Source: an uncultured Acinetobacter sp. | GTDB taxonomy: Bacteria; Pseudomonadota; Gammaproteobacteria; Pseudomonadales; Moraxellaceae | Assembly (NCBI RefSeq): GCF_947493735.1 | Contig: NZ_CANLSL010000002.1 | Span: forward strand, 62,001 to 126,000 | DNA length: 64,000 bases | Direction of reading: 5' to 3' | In this document: in pieces, positions 1 through 8,414 of the stretch | How positions within the stretch are numbered: position 1 is the first letter of the stretch | Layout: every line of letters starts with the position of its first letter | Position numbers and translations under genes: made by a program | The notes under the pieces: generated by a model | What the model was told of the DNA's origin: nothing | The model's database searches: none | Seen by the model: only the letters and a program-made list of their open reading frames with translations

Positions 1-1703
1 TTTTCGGTTTCTTCAGTAAGCTTATCCGCTTCTGACTGACTTTTTGCCAAAGCTTGCTTTTTGCTATCGTTTTCATTGCCATCAGCTTCGTCTTGCTCAG
101 CTTGGTTTTCATTACCTGCTGATTTGCTGTTTATTGATTCACCACTTTGTACATCGCTGTTTTGCGCTTCATTGCCTGCTGTACCGATAAACTCACCTTC
201 ATCAACGACATTTTGACTTTTTACTTCAACGCCGTCAGTGATTGGTGGTGTAGGCACTTGGGATTGCTGTGCTTCATGCAGTGCTGCCAAATCAGGTGGT
301 AGTTCTAAAGGTTTAGTGATTGGATCAGGCTTTGCGACATTGACAAGCGTGTAATTAAAATAACGACTATTGATGAGGTTGCTTGATAATAAATTACTAC
401 GCCATTCTGTATAGTCATCACCCTCTTTGAACGGAACAAGCTGTTGTAAGATCTCTTTACGTAGTGGAAATTCCTCATTAGGATCACTCATGCGAAACTC
501 AACTGCATTGAGCTTGTAACGTTCACCTGTTTCATATTTCATCAAAATATCAGCAGTATTTTCAGGCAAAGTTACTTTGACATCACGCATACGCCAAAAA
601 CCATCAAAATAACCACGACTATCTGATGCGTTATCAATACGTGTACGCATATTTTCATAATCGCCATGATTCAGAATATCGCCTTCATTTAAGTCAGGTA
701 CAACACTCACGACTTGGAAGACTGGCTCTTCTGCACCATCACCAGTGAACTCAATAACAGGTTGTTCTGCAACTAAGACTGGCTCATTTTGCACGACATC
801 TACGATCAACGTATCTTCATCTTGCTTACTAAATTTGAACTCTGCTTCATAGTAGCCAACCGCTTGCGCAGCGAGATTAGCCATTTCTTTGATTTGAGGT
901 AATGCAACATTAAACGCTTCGAATGCTTCTTGGGTAAAAGTAGACAGTTTCGCGTCTAAATTCTTCTCAAGTTTTTCATCAAGCTTTCCTTCTGCACTAC
1001 GAACTTCAACCTTAATTTTTGGTAGTTTTTCCAAAATACTGTCATCTTCATCACGATTAAACAGTCTTGCGAAAAAGCCTCTTTCTTTTTTTGGTTCAAT
1101 ATTCGTTGCCTGCGCTTGGCTTGGATCGGCAGAATTCTCTTGAAAATCAGGTACAGTGACTTGCTGTTGCTGTAGTGTGGTGACTAATTGATCAACATTC
1201 ACCGTTTCCATTTGACTTGTTGTCGTTTGAAATTCACTTGCCGTCGTGCTTTTTTGGTTTACCTGAATCTGTGAAATACTTGGTACGGAGCGCTCTTGTT
1301 GCTCAGCATCCTGCTGCGCTTGTGCAGCGATTTGATTGATTTCATTCAGCATTGCCTGATCGGGCGCAGGAATATCACTATCTTGCAGTTGATACACTTC
1401 ATCTACCTGAAATTGATAAACCACTTGATCTAGACTTACTTGCTCCTTCTCGACTTCTTGCTTATCTTCAAGCGCTTCATTGATTTGTTCTTGTTGCTCT
1501 TGTTTTTCTTTCGCAATCGCTTCATCCACCGCTTCTGTATTCGGGTTGGAAATAACCAACACATTCTCAGCATAGCTCAGTTGTACAAAAGCACAGCTCA
1601 GACCAAACAATAATGCAGACGGCGCTGCATGCCTTGTCATGATCTGTAAAACTGACTGATTCAAAACATTAAAAGAGAATAATTTTTTGTTTAAATCTAG
1701 CAT
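1..1703 (-). CDS. tamA: TamA-like BamA-family outer-membrane assembly protein (5' part, cut by window edge)
   Basis: An open frame runs uninterrupted from an ATG at 1703 to the left edge, so only the first 567 codons are present. A second in-frame ATG at about 1640 begins a cleaner signal peptide (MTRHAAPSALLFGLSCAF...), so the true start may be there. After the signal come a Gln/Glu-rich low-complexity stretch and then POTRA-like segments, including a YYEAEF-type strand region, a DLNEGDILNHGDYENMR motif and an NSRYF motif, typical of TamA. The visible end enters another acidic, Asn/Gln/Ser-rich stretch. The Omp85 barrel would lie outside the window. TamA inserts autotransporters and other barrels, usually with TamB encoded just downstream; that cannot be checked here. 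The family call is from motifs, and the exact paralogue is an inference. Confidence 0.72.
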   Translation of the reverse strand, partial: MLDLNKKLFSFNVLNQSVLQIMTRHAAPSALLFGLSCAFVQLSYAENVLVISNPNTEAVDEAIAKEKQEQQEQINEALEDKQEVEKEQVSLDQVVYQFQVDEVYQLQDSDIPAPDQAMLNEINQIAAQAQQDAEQQERSVPSISQIQVNQKSTTASEFQTTTSQMETVNVDQLVTTLQQQQVTVPDFQENSADPSQAQATNIEPKKERGFFARLFNRDEDDSILEKLPKIKVEVRSAEGKLDEKLEKNLDAKLSTFTQEAFEAFNVALPQIKEMANLAAQAVGYYEAEFKFSKQDEDTLIVDVVQNEPVLVAEQPVIEFTGDGAEEPVFQVVSVVPDLNEGDILNHGDYENMRTRIDNASDSRGYFDGFWRMRDVKVTLPENTADILMKYETGERYKLNAVEFRMSDPNEEFPLRKEILQQLVPFKEGDDYTEWRSNLLSSNLINSRYFNYTLVNVAKPDPITKPLELPPDLAALHEAQQSQVPTPPITDGVEVKSQNVVDEGEFIGTAGNEAQNSDVQSGESINSKSAGNENQAEQDEADGNENDSKKQALAKSQSEADKLTEETE

Positions 1704-2001
1704 ACTGCACTCAAACACATATACGCTCAAACAGAGCATTGGATTTGCATAAATTAATCAAGGATAAAAGCTTGATTATGTCGGTCTATAGTTTTAACTA
1801 AAGTTTTTTACTAATAACGCAATAAATGATTGAAATGCCAATAGACACTCAGCACTTCGTCAAGCTTTTTAGATTGTCTTAAGTTATTGTAAAATTGTAA
1901 AGTAGCTATACCCCAAAAATACAATCTCTATTACACTTAAATACAAAACTTAGCCTATTAACGCTAAATACTCGTATTTTTTCGTGAAATAAAGAAGATT
2001 A
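1704..2001. other. Divergent intergenic region between tamA and the LplT-like gene
   Basis: About 300 AT-rich bases holding the promoters of two divergent genes. I see no convincing pair of -35/-10 boxes, no terminator and no small ORF. A purine-rich AAGAAG at 1992-1997 is the only candidate ribosome site for the rightward gene. Confidence 0.4.
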
Positions 2002-3324
2002 GTGAGTCATCGCATGTCCTCATCGACACCATTCCTACTTGGCACTCGTCGCTTTGCACCAATGTTCGCTACACAGTTTTTTGGCGCATTCAATGACAAT
2101 ATTTTTAAATATGCGTTGCTGATGGTCTTCACCTATGGTTGGATTCCAAAAGGTGACATCAGCGTCAGCACCCTCAATAATGTCGCAGCCTTATTATTTA
2201 TTTTGCCTTTTTTTATCTTTTCTGCAACTGCTGGACAGATTGCTGACCGCCATGAGCGCTCAAATCTTATCCAATGGTTAAAAATTTGCGAAATCGCAGT
2301 GATGTGTATTGCGACTGTTGGTTTCTTTATTGGCAATATTTGGTTGTTACTTTTTGCACTGTTTATGATGGGGGCACAGTCGGCAATTTTTGGTCCGATT
2401 AAATATGCGATCTTACCTGATATCCTTGAAGAAACTGAGCTGATGACAGGTAATGCTATTTTTCAATCAGGCACTTCTTTGGCAATTTTATTGGGCATGG
2501 TCGTGGGCGGCATTGTTATTTCTTTATCTTTAGGGAATATGTGGTGGATTTGCTTAACCTTGATTGTTGTTGCCATTTTAGGCTATTTATCTAGTCGAAT
2601 GATTTTGAAACAAAAAATTGCAGATCCAAATCTCAAGGTCAATTGGAACGTATTTGTCACTAGCTGGCAGATCGTGAAATTCAGTTATGGCTTACCGCTA
2701 ATCTTTTTAGTGTTACTCGGCAACTCATGGTACTGGTTTTATGGTGCAACGGTGATTACACAAATTCCGCAAATGAGCGCACAATATCTGCATGGTAATG
2801 AAAATGTGTCGAGCCTAATTTTGACTTTCTTTTCTATCGGGATCGTTATCGGCTCTGCCCTGTGCAAAAAGCTAAGTGGTGAACACGTTAATATTAAGAT
2901 GGTGCCTTTTGGCGCTGTGGGTTTAACTATTTTTGCGTTGTATCTTGCTTGGGCATTAGCTCAACTGCCAAGTTTTCAAGGTGAATTTTTTAATATTGTT
3001 CAAGTCTTTGCACAGGGCATCAGCTTTTATCATGTCTTTTTTGCCGTGATGTTGCTGGGTGTGAGTGGTGGTTTTTATATCGTGCCACTGTACGCCATGA
3101 TGCAAGCTAAAGCCCCTGAAAGTCATCGTGCCCGAGTGGTTGCAGCCAATAATATTTTTAATGCAATCTTTATGGTGGTGGCAGCGATTTTCTGTATTAT
3201 CATTTTAAGCAGTTTGAACCTAAGCCTTGTGTATTTGTTTGGCATTACAGCAATGATTAGTGCAATCATCACCTGTCTTTTACTCATAGCACTACGTCGT
3301 AAACTTCACATAGGGGAATCTTAA
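2002..3324 (+). CDS. LplT-like MFS lysophospholipid transporter
   Basis: A 440-residue major-facilitator protein with about 12 membrane segments. It carries the FGAFNDNIFK motif after the first segment that marks the LplT branch, which flips lysophospholipids across the inner membrane for re-acylation. E. coli LplT is about 400 residues. The frame opens with GTG at 2002; an ATG at 2014 (MSSSTPFLLG) is an alternative. The purine tract at 1992-1997 is rather close to the GTG and rather far from the ATG, so the start is undecided. The stop overlaps the coq7 start by one base (TAATG), which implies translational coupling. In enterobacteria lplT pairs with the acyltransferase gene aas; no such partner is adjacent here, so the substrate is an inference from the family. 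Confidence 0.72.
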   Translation: MSHRMSSSTPFLLGTRRFAPMFATQFFGAFNDNIFKYALLMVFTYGWIPKGDISVSTLNNVAALLFILPFFIFSATAGQIADRHERSNLIQWLKICEIAVMCIATVGFFIGNIWLLLFALFMMGAQSAIFGPIKYAILPDILEETELMTGNAIFQSGTSLAILLGMVVGGIVISLSLGNMWWICLTLIVVAILGYLSSRMILKQKIADPNLKVNWNVFVTSWQIVKFSYGLPLIFLVLLGNSWYWFYGATVITQIPQMSAQYLHGNENVSSLILTFFSIGIVIGSALCKKLSGEHVNIKMVPFGAVGLTIFALYLAWALAQLPSFQGEFFNIVQVFAQGISFYHVFFAVMLLGVSGGFYIVPLYAMMQAKAPESHRARVVAANNIFNAIFMVVAAIFCIIILSSLNLSLVYLFGITAMISAIITCLLLIALRRKLHIGES

Positions 3325-3959
3325 TGCGCCGATTTAGCCCATTCGATCAAATGATTAATTCTTTCGATCAAGCATTAAGAAGCCTTGTCCCGGGTGTCAC
3401 CAATGCCAATCGTGAAAATCCTGCACAAGAGCGCACAGCAGAACTGAGTATCAACGAGTCACGTCATGTTGCAGGATTGATGCGAGTTAACCATAGTGGT
3501 GAGGTCTGCGCTCAAGCGCTTTATCATGGTCAAGCCTTAACGGCGAAATTGCCAAGTGTACGCATCGAGATGCAACGCGCTGCGCAAGAAGAAGAAGACC
3601 ATCTCGCATGGTGTGAAGATCGCTTAAAAGAACTCAATAGTATCCCAAGCCTACTTAATCCTGTTTGGTATAGTTTATCTTTTGCAATGGGTGCGGTTGC
3701 AGGTATTGCAGGGGACAAATATAGTTTGGGCTTTGTCGCTGAAACTGAGCGTCAAGTGAGTGAACACTTACTCTCTCACCTATCGCAACTGCCTGAGCAA
3801 GATCAGCGCTCAAAAGCAATCTTGGAACAAATGAATACAGATGAATTGCATCATCGAGATACTGCTCTTGAGGCAGGTGGTGTCGATTTACCGAAGCCTG
3901 TACAAATTTTAATGACGGTAATTTCCAAGACTATGACGAAGACGAGCTACTATATTTAA
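3324..3959 (+). CDS. coq7: Coq7-type demethoxyubiquinone hydroxylase
   Basis: A 211-residue di-iron monooxygenase of ubiquinone synthesis, hydroxylating C6 of 2-polyprenyl-3-methyl-6-methoxy-1,4-benzoquinone. The iron-ligand motifs are visible: MRVNHSGEVCAQALYHGQ in helix 1, EEEDHLAWCEDRL, a central Glu in FVAETERQVSEHL, and DELHHRDTALEAGG near the end. Length fits the bacterial Coq7 family. It is membrane-associated rather than membrane-spanning. The ATG shares a base with the stop of the preceding transporter, so the two form an operon. A perfect 15-bp triple repeat starts 29 bases after the stop. Confidence 0.93.
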   Translation: MRRFSPFDQMINSFDQALRSLVPGVTNANRENPAQERTAELSINESRHVAGLMRVNHSGEVCAQALYHGQALTAKLPSVRIEMQRAAQEEEDHLAWCEDRLKELNSIPSLLNPVWYSLSFAMGAVAGIAGDKYSLGFVAETERQVSEHLLSHLSQLPEQDQRSKAILEQMNTDELHHRDTALEAGGVDLPKPVQILMTVISKTMTKTSYYI

Positions 3960-3988
3960 ATGATCGTCACTTAACTAAGCAATCTTCA

Positions 3989-4033
3989 TTTAAGTGATTT
4001 GGATTTAAGTGATTTGGATTTAAGTGATTTGGA
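3989..4033. repeat. Three perfect tandem copies of a 15-bp unit
   Basis: The unit TTTAAGTGATTTGGA is repeated three times without mismatch (3989-4003, 4004-4018, 4019-4033), just downstream of coq7 and outside any gene. Such arrays usually arise by replication slippage. Similar arrays lie after mnmA and upstream of the DUF808 gene's end. Confidence 0.9.
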
Positions 4034-4060
4034 TTGAAATTATCATGATTTCAATCGCTG

Positions 4061-4177
4061 ATGATAGAAAACACCCTCATTTTAAAAGTTGAAGATATTA
4101 CAGAAACTCACCTTGATACAACTTGTCATGTTTTAGAGATGTTGGGCGAACTTTTTAATGAAGAGAATATAGAATGA
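4061..4177 (+). CDS. Small orphan ORF (38 residues), possibly a gene remnant
   Basis: ATG at 4061 opens a 38-codon frame with an acidic, amphipathic product (starts MIENTLILKVEDITET). I do not recognise it. It has no clear ribosome site. In a shifted frame, a second fragment ending KYYLEYLRNQSMNEELMNAY runs to about 4291, where its stop is formed with the first base of the MITE. The two pieces may be remains of one decayed gene. It is equally possible that none of this is expressed. Confidence 0.25.
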   Translation: MIENTLILKVEDITETHLDTTCHVLEMLGELFNEENIE

Positions 4178-4290
4178 TTGTTGAGGGAGCGTTCAGAAAT
4201 AAGTGTCAACCAATTTTACTAGAATGCAAAATACTATCTTGAATATTTGCGTAATCAAAGTATGAATGAAGAGCTGATGAACGCATATTA

Positions 4291-4556
4291 GGGTCTGTTG
4301 ACATTTCAATCATGCATTGCGTTATCCGCTAAAACTACAGAAACAAGGCATGAAACGAAGGGAATGGTTACTCCCTTGCCAAGTTTCATAACGAAGTTTA
4401 TGGCAGTTTTAGCGATAATCCTTCGGAACAAGGGTGTTTTTTGACGCTCCGTCGTTAGTAATGAGTCATTTAGAATGACTAAATTTCCTCATTCCTGCCT
4501 AGTATCGCCTAAAAAACACCCGTTGTCGCAAGCATCTGTGAAATGTCAACAGACCC
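4291..4556. mobile_element. MITE-like element, 266 bp, 18-bp perfect terminal inverted repeats, TA target duplication
   Basis: The left end GGGTCTGTTGACATTTCA (4291-4308) is matched exactly in reverse complement at 4539-4556, and TA dinucleotides flank both sides (4289-4290, 4557-4558). The inside has no ORF but several nested inverted repeats: a TTATCCGCTAAAACT arm near 4321 against AGTTTTAGCGATAA near 4405, an AAGGGA/TCCCTT hairpin near 4360, and GGGTGTTTTTT near 4431 against AAAAAACACCC near 4511. Non-coding length, perfect ends and TA duplication fit a miniature element mobilised by a TA-targeting transposase (IS630, or the TA-targeting IS5 subgroup). The parent element is unknown and not in the window. 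Confidence 0.75.
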
Positions 4557-4558
4557 TA

Positions 4559-4760
4559 AGTGAAATGATGAATAAATTATGGAACAACTGTAGATTAACA
4601 CTATGACAATCTACATTGATGTAAATATTACGATGTAAATTAAGCAAGCAACCAAAGAAAGTAATTAGATTTTATTTCTTGCTTAAAACAAACCGAACAA
4701 TACACAAAAACCGCAACTCTTATGAACCGCGATTTTCTTTTTTACTCGATTATTAAGGCA
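4559..4760. other. AT-rich spacer downstream of the tyrA-aroA gene
   Basis: Two hundred bases with no supported gene. The neighbouring leftward operon must terminate here, but I see no canonical hairpin followed by a T-run on that strand. Confidence 0.3.
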
Positions 4761-7058
4761 TTAAACATCAGACTGCTGAATCAGCATACCAGCCTTTTGC
4801 GCAAGCTCAGTAAAAGTCGGGAAACTGGTTGCTACAGTTTCTGTCCCATGAATCACAATCGGCTCTGCACAGCGTAAGCCCGCAATACTAAAGCTCATCG
4901 CAATACGATGATCATGATGTGACTCGATCTGACCACCTGTGAAGATTGGTGACCACTCGCCTGTATTGCCTTTACCTTGAATGATGATGCCATCATCAGT
5001 TGGCTGACATTGGATACCTAAAGCGATTAATCCATCCGCCATCACTTGGATACGATCAGACTCTTTGACACGAAGCTCCGCAGCACCAGTCAAGATCGTC
5101 TCACCTTCTGCGCATGCAGCAGCAATGAATAACGCAGGAAATTCATCAATTGCAAGTGGCACTTGATCTTCAGGCATATGAATACCTTTTAATGTTTTGC
5201 CACCACGGATATGAATATCTGCAATCGGTTCACCACCTGCGATGCGCTCATTGAGTACACTGATGCCTGCACCCATTTGCTTTAGGATTTCAATCACACC
5301 TGTACGAGTTGGGTTAATTCCAACAGCTTCTAAAGTCAGATCGGCATTTTGGCTAATCGCTGCACCGACCATAAAGAACGCTGCGCTGGAAATATCCGAT
5401 GGCACTTGGATATTTGTACCCACGAGCTTTCCGCCACCTTGAAGCGTAATTTGGTTACCATGATCTTGCTTTTGGGTTTTTACGTCGTAACCAAATGCAC
5501 GAAGCATACGCTCGGTGTGATCACGTGTCGGTTCAGGCTCTACCACAGAAGTTGTACCCTCTGCCCAAAGTCCAGCCAATAAAATGCCTGATTTGACCTG
5601 TGCCGAAGCCATAGGCAAATCATAATGAATGCCTTTTAAGCCTTGTGCGCCTGTGATGCTGACTGGCGGTGTGCCTTTTTCACCTGTGGTTTGGATTTTT
5701 GCACCCATCACACGTAGTGGTTTGGCAATACGCTCCATCGGACGCTTTGAAAGCGACGCATCACCCGTCATCACCGTATCAAAGGCTTGCGCAGAGAGCA
5801 TGCCCGAAAGCAAACGCATACTGGTGCCTGAGTTGCCCATGTATAGCGCACTTGCAGGCTTTTTCAGACCGTGCATGCCCACACCATGAATGGTGACTTC
5901 ACCATTTTTCGGTCCTTCGATCGACACGCCCATATCACGGAAGGCTTGCAAGGTCGCCAACGCATCCTCACCTTCCAAAAATCCTGTGACATGCGTTGTG
6001 CCTTCTGCGATTGCGCCGAACATGATCGAGCGATGTGACACCGACTTATCACCCGGCACTGAAAATTGCCCTGAAAATTGTTGGCTTCCCGGTGAAATGG
6101 TAAATTGTTGCGTCACAGCGTTGTTCTCCATCAAAGGTGTATTGGCGAGCATATGGTTAAAATGTTGGCGAGCGGCTTTGGCATGTCCAAGCATGCCCAT
6201 GAGCGCATTGGAATCTTCGGATTCAATGACTTGTTTAAAGCGTTGTAATTGATCTTCAAAGCCTGTAACCGCACTCAAAATCGCTTTTTTATTGGCAAAA
6301 AAAATGTCGTGCCACATCTGCGGATCACTGGCTGCGATTCGAGAGAAATCTCGAAAGCCACCTGCCGCATAGCGAAAAATATCTAAATTATCTTGGCGAT
6401 TAGCAAGTTGTTCGACCAAGTTAAACGCCATCATATGCGGTAAATGACTGGTATGCGCAAGCACTTCATCGTGCTGTGCCACATCCATACAAATTACTTC
6501 AGCTTGAGCGCTTTGCCACAGTTGAATCAACTTTTGTACAGCGATCGGATCGCTTGATTCAAGCGGTGTGAGTATCACTTTATGTTTAGCGAATAAATCA
6601 ATTTTCCCTGCATGAACACCACTGTGTTCACTGCCTGCGATCGGATGACCCGGCACAAAACCCTTGGGTAAGTTATTCCCAAAGACATTTTTTGCGGCTT
6701 GTACTACATTGCCTTTTGTACTCCCCACATCGGTAATGATTGCATCAGAACGGAGATAGGGTTTAATTTGCGTCAAAGCAGTTTCTGTGGCTTGTACAGG
6801 TAAAGCTAACACGATTAGATCAGCGCCATGCACTGCTTCACTTGCTGAACTAAACCCTTGATCAATTAAACCAAGTTGTTTGGCATCGGCTAAGGTTTTT
6901 TCAGAGCGTGTCGAGGCAACGACTTCACCTGCCAAATAATGTGCTTTGATGACACGAGCTAGGCTTGAACCGATTAAACCCAGTCCGATAAAAGCGACTT
7001 TTTCAAATAATGGCTTATTATTGGCACTCATATTTGAAGTAAAAACAGAGTCAGTCAT
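4761..7058 (-). CDS. tyrA-aroA: Fused prephenate dehydrogenase / EPSP synthase
   Basis: A 765-residue fusion of two aromatic-pathway enzymes. Residues about 18-310 are a TyrA-type dehydrogenase converting prephenate to 4-hydroxyphenylpyruvate: the dinucleotide loop is VAFIGLGLIGSSLAR, with the substrate-site motif GHPIAGSEHSG. Residues about 320-760 are 3-phosphoshikimate 1-carboxyvinyltransferase: PGDKSVSHRS, GNSGTSMRLLSG, RVKESDR and DHRIAMSFS are all present. No ACT domain is seen. The ATG at 7058 overlaps the stop of pheA by one base, so the two are translated in sequence and put three steps under one control. This fusion is known for Acinetobacter and relatives. All catalytic motifs look intact. 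Confidence 0.95.
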   Translation of the reverse strand: MTDSVFTSNMSANNKPLFEKVAFIGLGLIGSSLARVIKAHYLAGEVVASTRSEKTLADAKQLGLIDQGFSSASEAVHGADLIVLALPVQATETALTQIKPYLRSDAIITDVGSTKGNVVQAAKNVFGNNLPKGFVPGHPIAGSEHSGVHAGKIDLFAKHKVILTPLESSDPIAVQKLIQLWQSAQAEVICMDVAQHDEVLAHTSHLPHMMAFNLVEQLANRQDNLDIFRYAAGGFRDFSRIAASDPQMWHDIFFANKKAILSAVTGFEDQLQRFKQVIESEDSNALMGMLGHAKAARQHFNHMLANTPLMENNAVTQQFTISPGSQQFSGQFSVPGDKSVSHRSIMFGAIAEGTTHVTGFLEGEDALATLQAFRDMGVSIEGPKNGEVTIHGVGMHGLKKPASALYMGNSGTSMRLLSGMLSAQAFDTVMTGDASLSKRPMERIAKPLRVMGAKIQTTGEKGTPPVSITGAQGLKGIHYDLPMASAQVKSGILLAGLWAEGTTSVVEPEPTRDHTERMLRAFGYDVKTQKQDHGNQITLQGGGKLVGTNIQVPSDISSAAFFMVGAAISQNADLTLEAVGINPTRTGVIEILKQMGAGISVLNERIAGGEPIADIHIRGGKTLKGIHMPEDQVPLAIDEFPALFIAAACAEGETILTGAAELRVKESDRIQVMADGLIALGIQCQPTDDGIIIQGKGNTGEWSPIFTGGQIESHHDHRIAMSFSIAGLRCAEPIVIHGTETVATSFPTFTELAQKAGMLIQQSDV

Positions 7059-8194
7059 TACAACACTGCCAGCGGATATGAACCAAGTACACGAAGCTCT
7101 TTGACATGCGGGCGAATTTCTTCAATCGCCTGACGCACACCTTCATCTTCGATATGCCCTTTGAGGTCAATAAAGAATACATAAGTCCATTTCTCAGGCA
7201 ATGATGGACGAGTTTCGATACTGGTCATGGTCAGATTATGCTTAGCAATCGGCGCAAGGATCTCGATCAACGCCCCTGCCTTATCATGCGCTGCAATCAG
7301 CAACGAAGTCTTATCGTGACCGCTACGAGAAGATTTTTCACGACCTATGACTAAGAAACGAGTGGTATTGTCAGGATTATCTTCGATATTGGCATGCAAG
7401 ATTTCTAAGTCATAAATTTGCGCTGCAACATCACCTGCGATCGCTGCTGAATGCCATTCATTGCGAATACGGCGAGCCGCTTCAGCATTTGAGTTCAGTG
7501 CGATGCGTTCCACACCCGGATAATTTACATCGAGCCATTTACGGCATTGTGCAAGGGCTTGTTGATGTGCATAAATCTGTTTGATGCTGTCTTTACGGGT
7601 ATTGTGCGAAATTAAAAATTGGTGGTGAATTGGCAATTCAACTTCACCGATGACATGTAATTTTGAGGCTTTAAAACAATCGAGTGTATGGTTGACGATA
7701 CCTTCGGATGAATTCTCTACAGGCACCACCCCATAATGCGCTGAGCCTGACTCGACTTCACGGAATACTTCTTCAATGGTAGTGATCGGACGAGTAATCG
7801 CATCTTGTCCAAAATGCTTAATCGCAGCAGCTTGGGTATATGTCCCTTCAGGGCCTAAAAAAGCAATCGACTGTGGTGCTTCTAGTGCAAGACATGCCGA
7901 CATGATTTCACGGAATAGACGAGCAACGGTTTCATTGGATAAAGGTCCTTGATTGCGTGCCATAACATTACGAAGTACTTGCGCTTCACGCTCTGGGCGG
8001 TAAAACACTGGATTTTCATCTTGAGAAAATTTGGCTTTAGCAACGGTTTCAGCAAGTTTGGCACGTTGATTGATCAGATAATGTATTTGCTCATCGACAG
8101 AATCAATCTGTTGGCGAATATCTTGTAAGTTTAAACTTTGACTATTTTGCTGATCTTTATTTTGCTGATCTTTATATTGTGGGTCGTGTTGCAT
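7058..8194 (-). CDS. pheA: Bifunctional chorismate mutase / prephenate dehydratase (P-protein)
   Basis: A 378-residue enzyme giving phenylpyruvate from chorismate. Order: a chorismate-mutase helix bundle at about residues 22-110 (IRQQIDSVDEQIHYLINQR); the dehydratase domain from about 112 (FLGPEGTYTQAAA, then GVVPVENSSEGIVNHTLD); and an ACT regulatory domain at about 295-378 with TSIETRPS, where phenylalanine normally binds. The ATG at 8194 lies behind an AAAGG purine tract. The N-terminus contains a duplicated five-residue block (KDQQN KDQQN) encoded by an in-frame 15-bp tandem duplication at 8146-8175. First gene of a leftward operon with tyrA-aroA. Confidence 0.95.
   Translation of the reverse strand: MQHDPQYKDQQNKDQQNSQSLNLQDIRQQIDSVDEQIHYLINQRAKLAETVAKAKFSQDENPVFYRPEREAQVLRNVMARNQGPLSNETVARLFREIMSACLALEAPQSIAFLGPEGTYTQAAAIKHFGQDAITRPITTIEEVFREVESGSAHYGVVPVENSSEGIVNHTLDCFKASKLHVIGEVELPIHHQFLISHNTRKDSIKQIYAHQQALAQCRKWLDVNYPGVERIALNSNAEAARRIRNEWHSAAIAGDVAAQIYDLEILHANIEDNPDNTTRFLVIGREKSSRSGHDKTSLLIAAHDKAGALIEILAPIAKHNLTMTSIETRPSLPEKWTYVFFIDLKGHIEDEGVRQAIEEIRPHVKELRVLGSYPLAVL
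8146..8175. repeat. In-frame 15-bp tandem duplication inside pheA
   Basis: TTTGCTGATCTTTAT occurs twice in succession (8146-8160, 8161-8175). Because 15 is a multiple of three it only adds five residues to the flexible N-terminus of the P-protein. Confidence 0.9.
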
Positions 8195-8414
8195 GTTGCC
8201 ATTTTGCCTTTACCAATTTTGCTCAAGTATACCTGATCATTGTCAGCCTGACAGCATTCAAGACAGACTAATTCGAGCTGAAATTTCAGATTATATATCG
8301 ACATAAAAAATATACCACTTTGTAAGCGAGCTTTAAACAATTCAATGCTTGAGATTTTATTGCCAATCACGCACAGTGTTAAGAATAGCAAGCACTGCAA
8401 GGAATTGAATTAAA

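Noticed and set aside
3989..4033. CRISPR-like array
   Set aside because: Units are directly adjacent without spacers and only 15 bp long; it is a simple tandem repeat.
5890..6252. 120-codon rightward frame inside tyrA-aroA
   Set aside because: Lies wholly opposite a gene with intact motifs; no ribosome site, no recognisable product.
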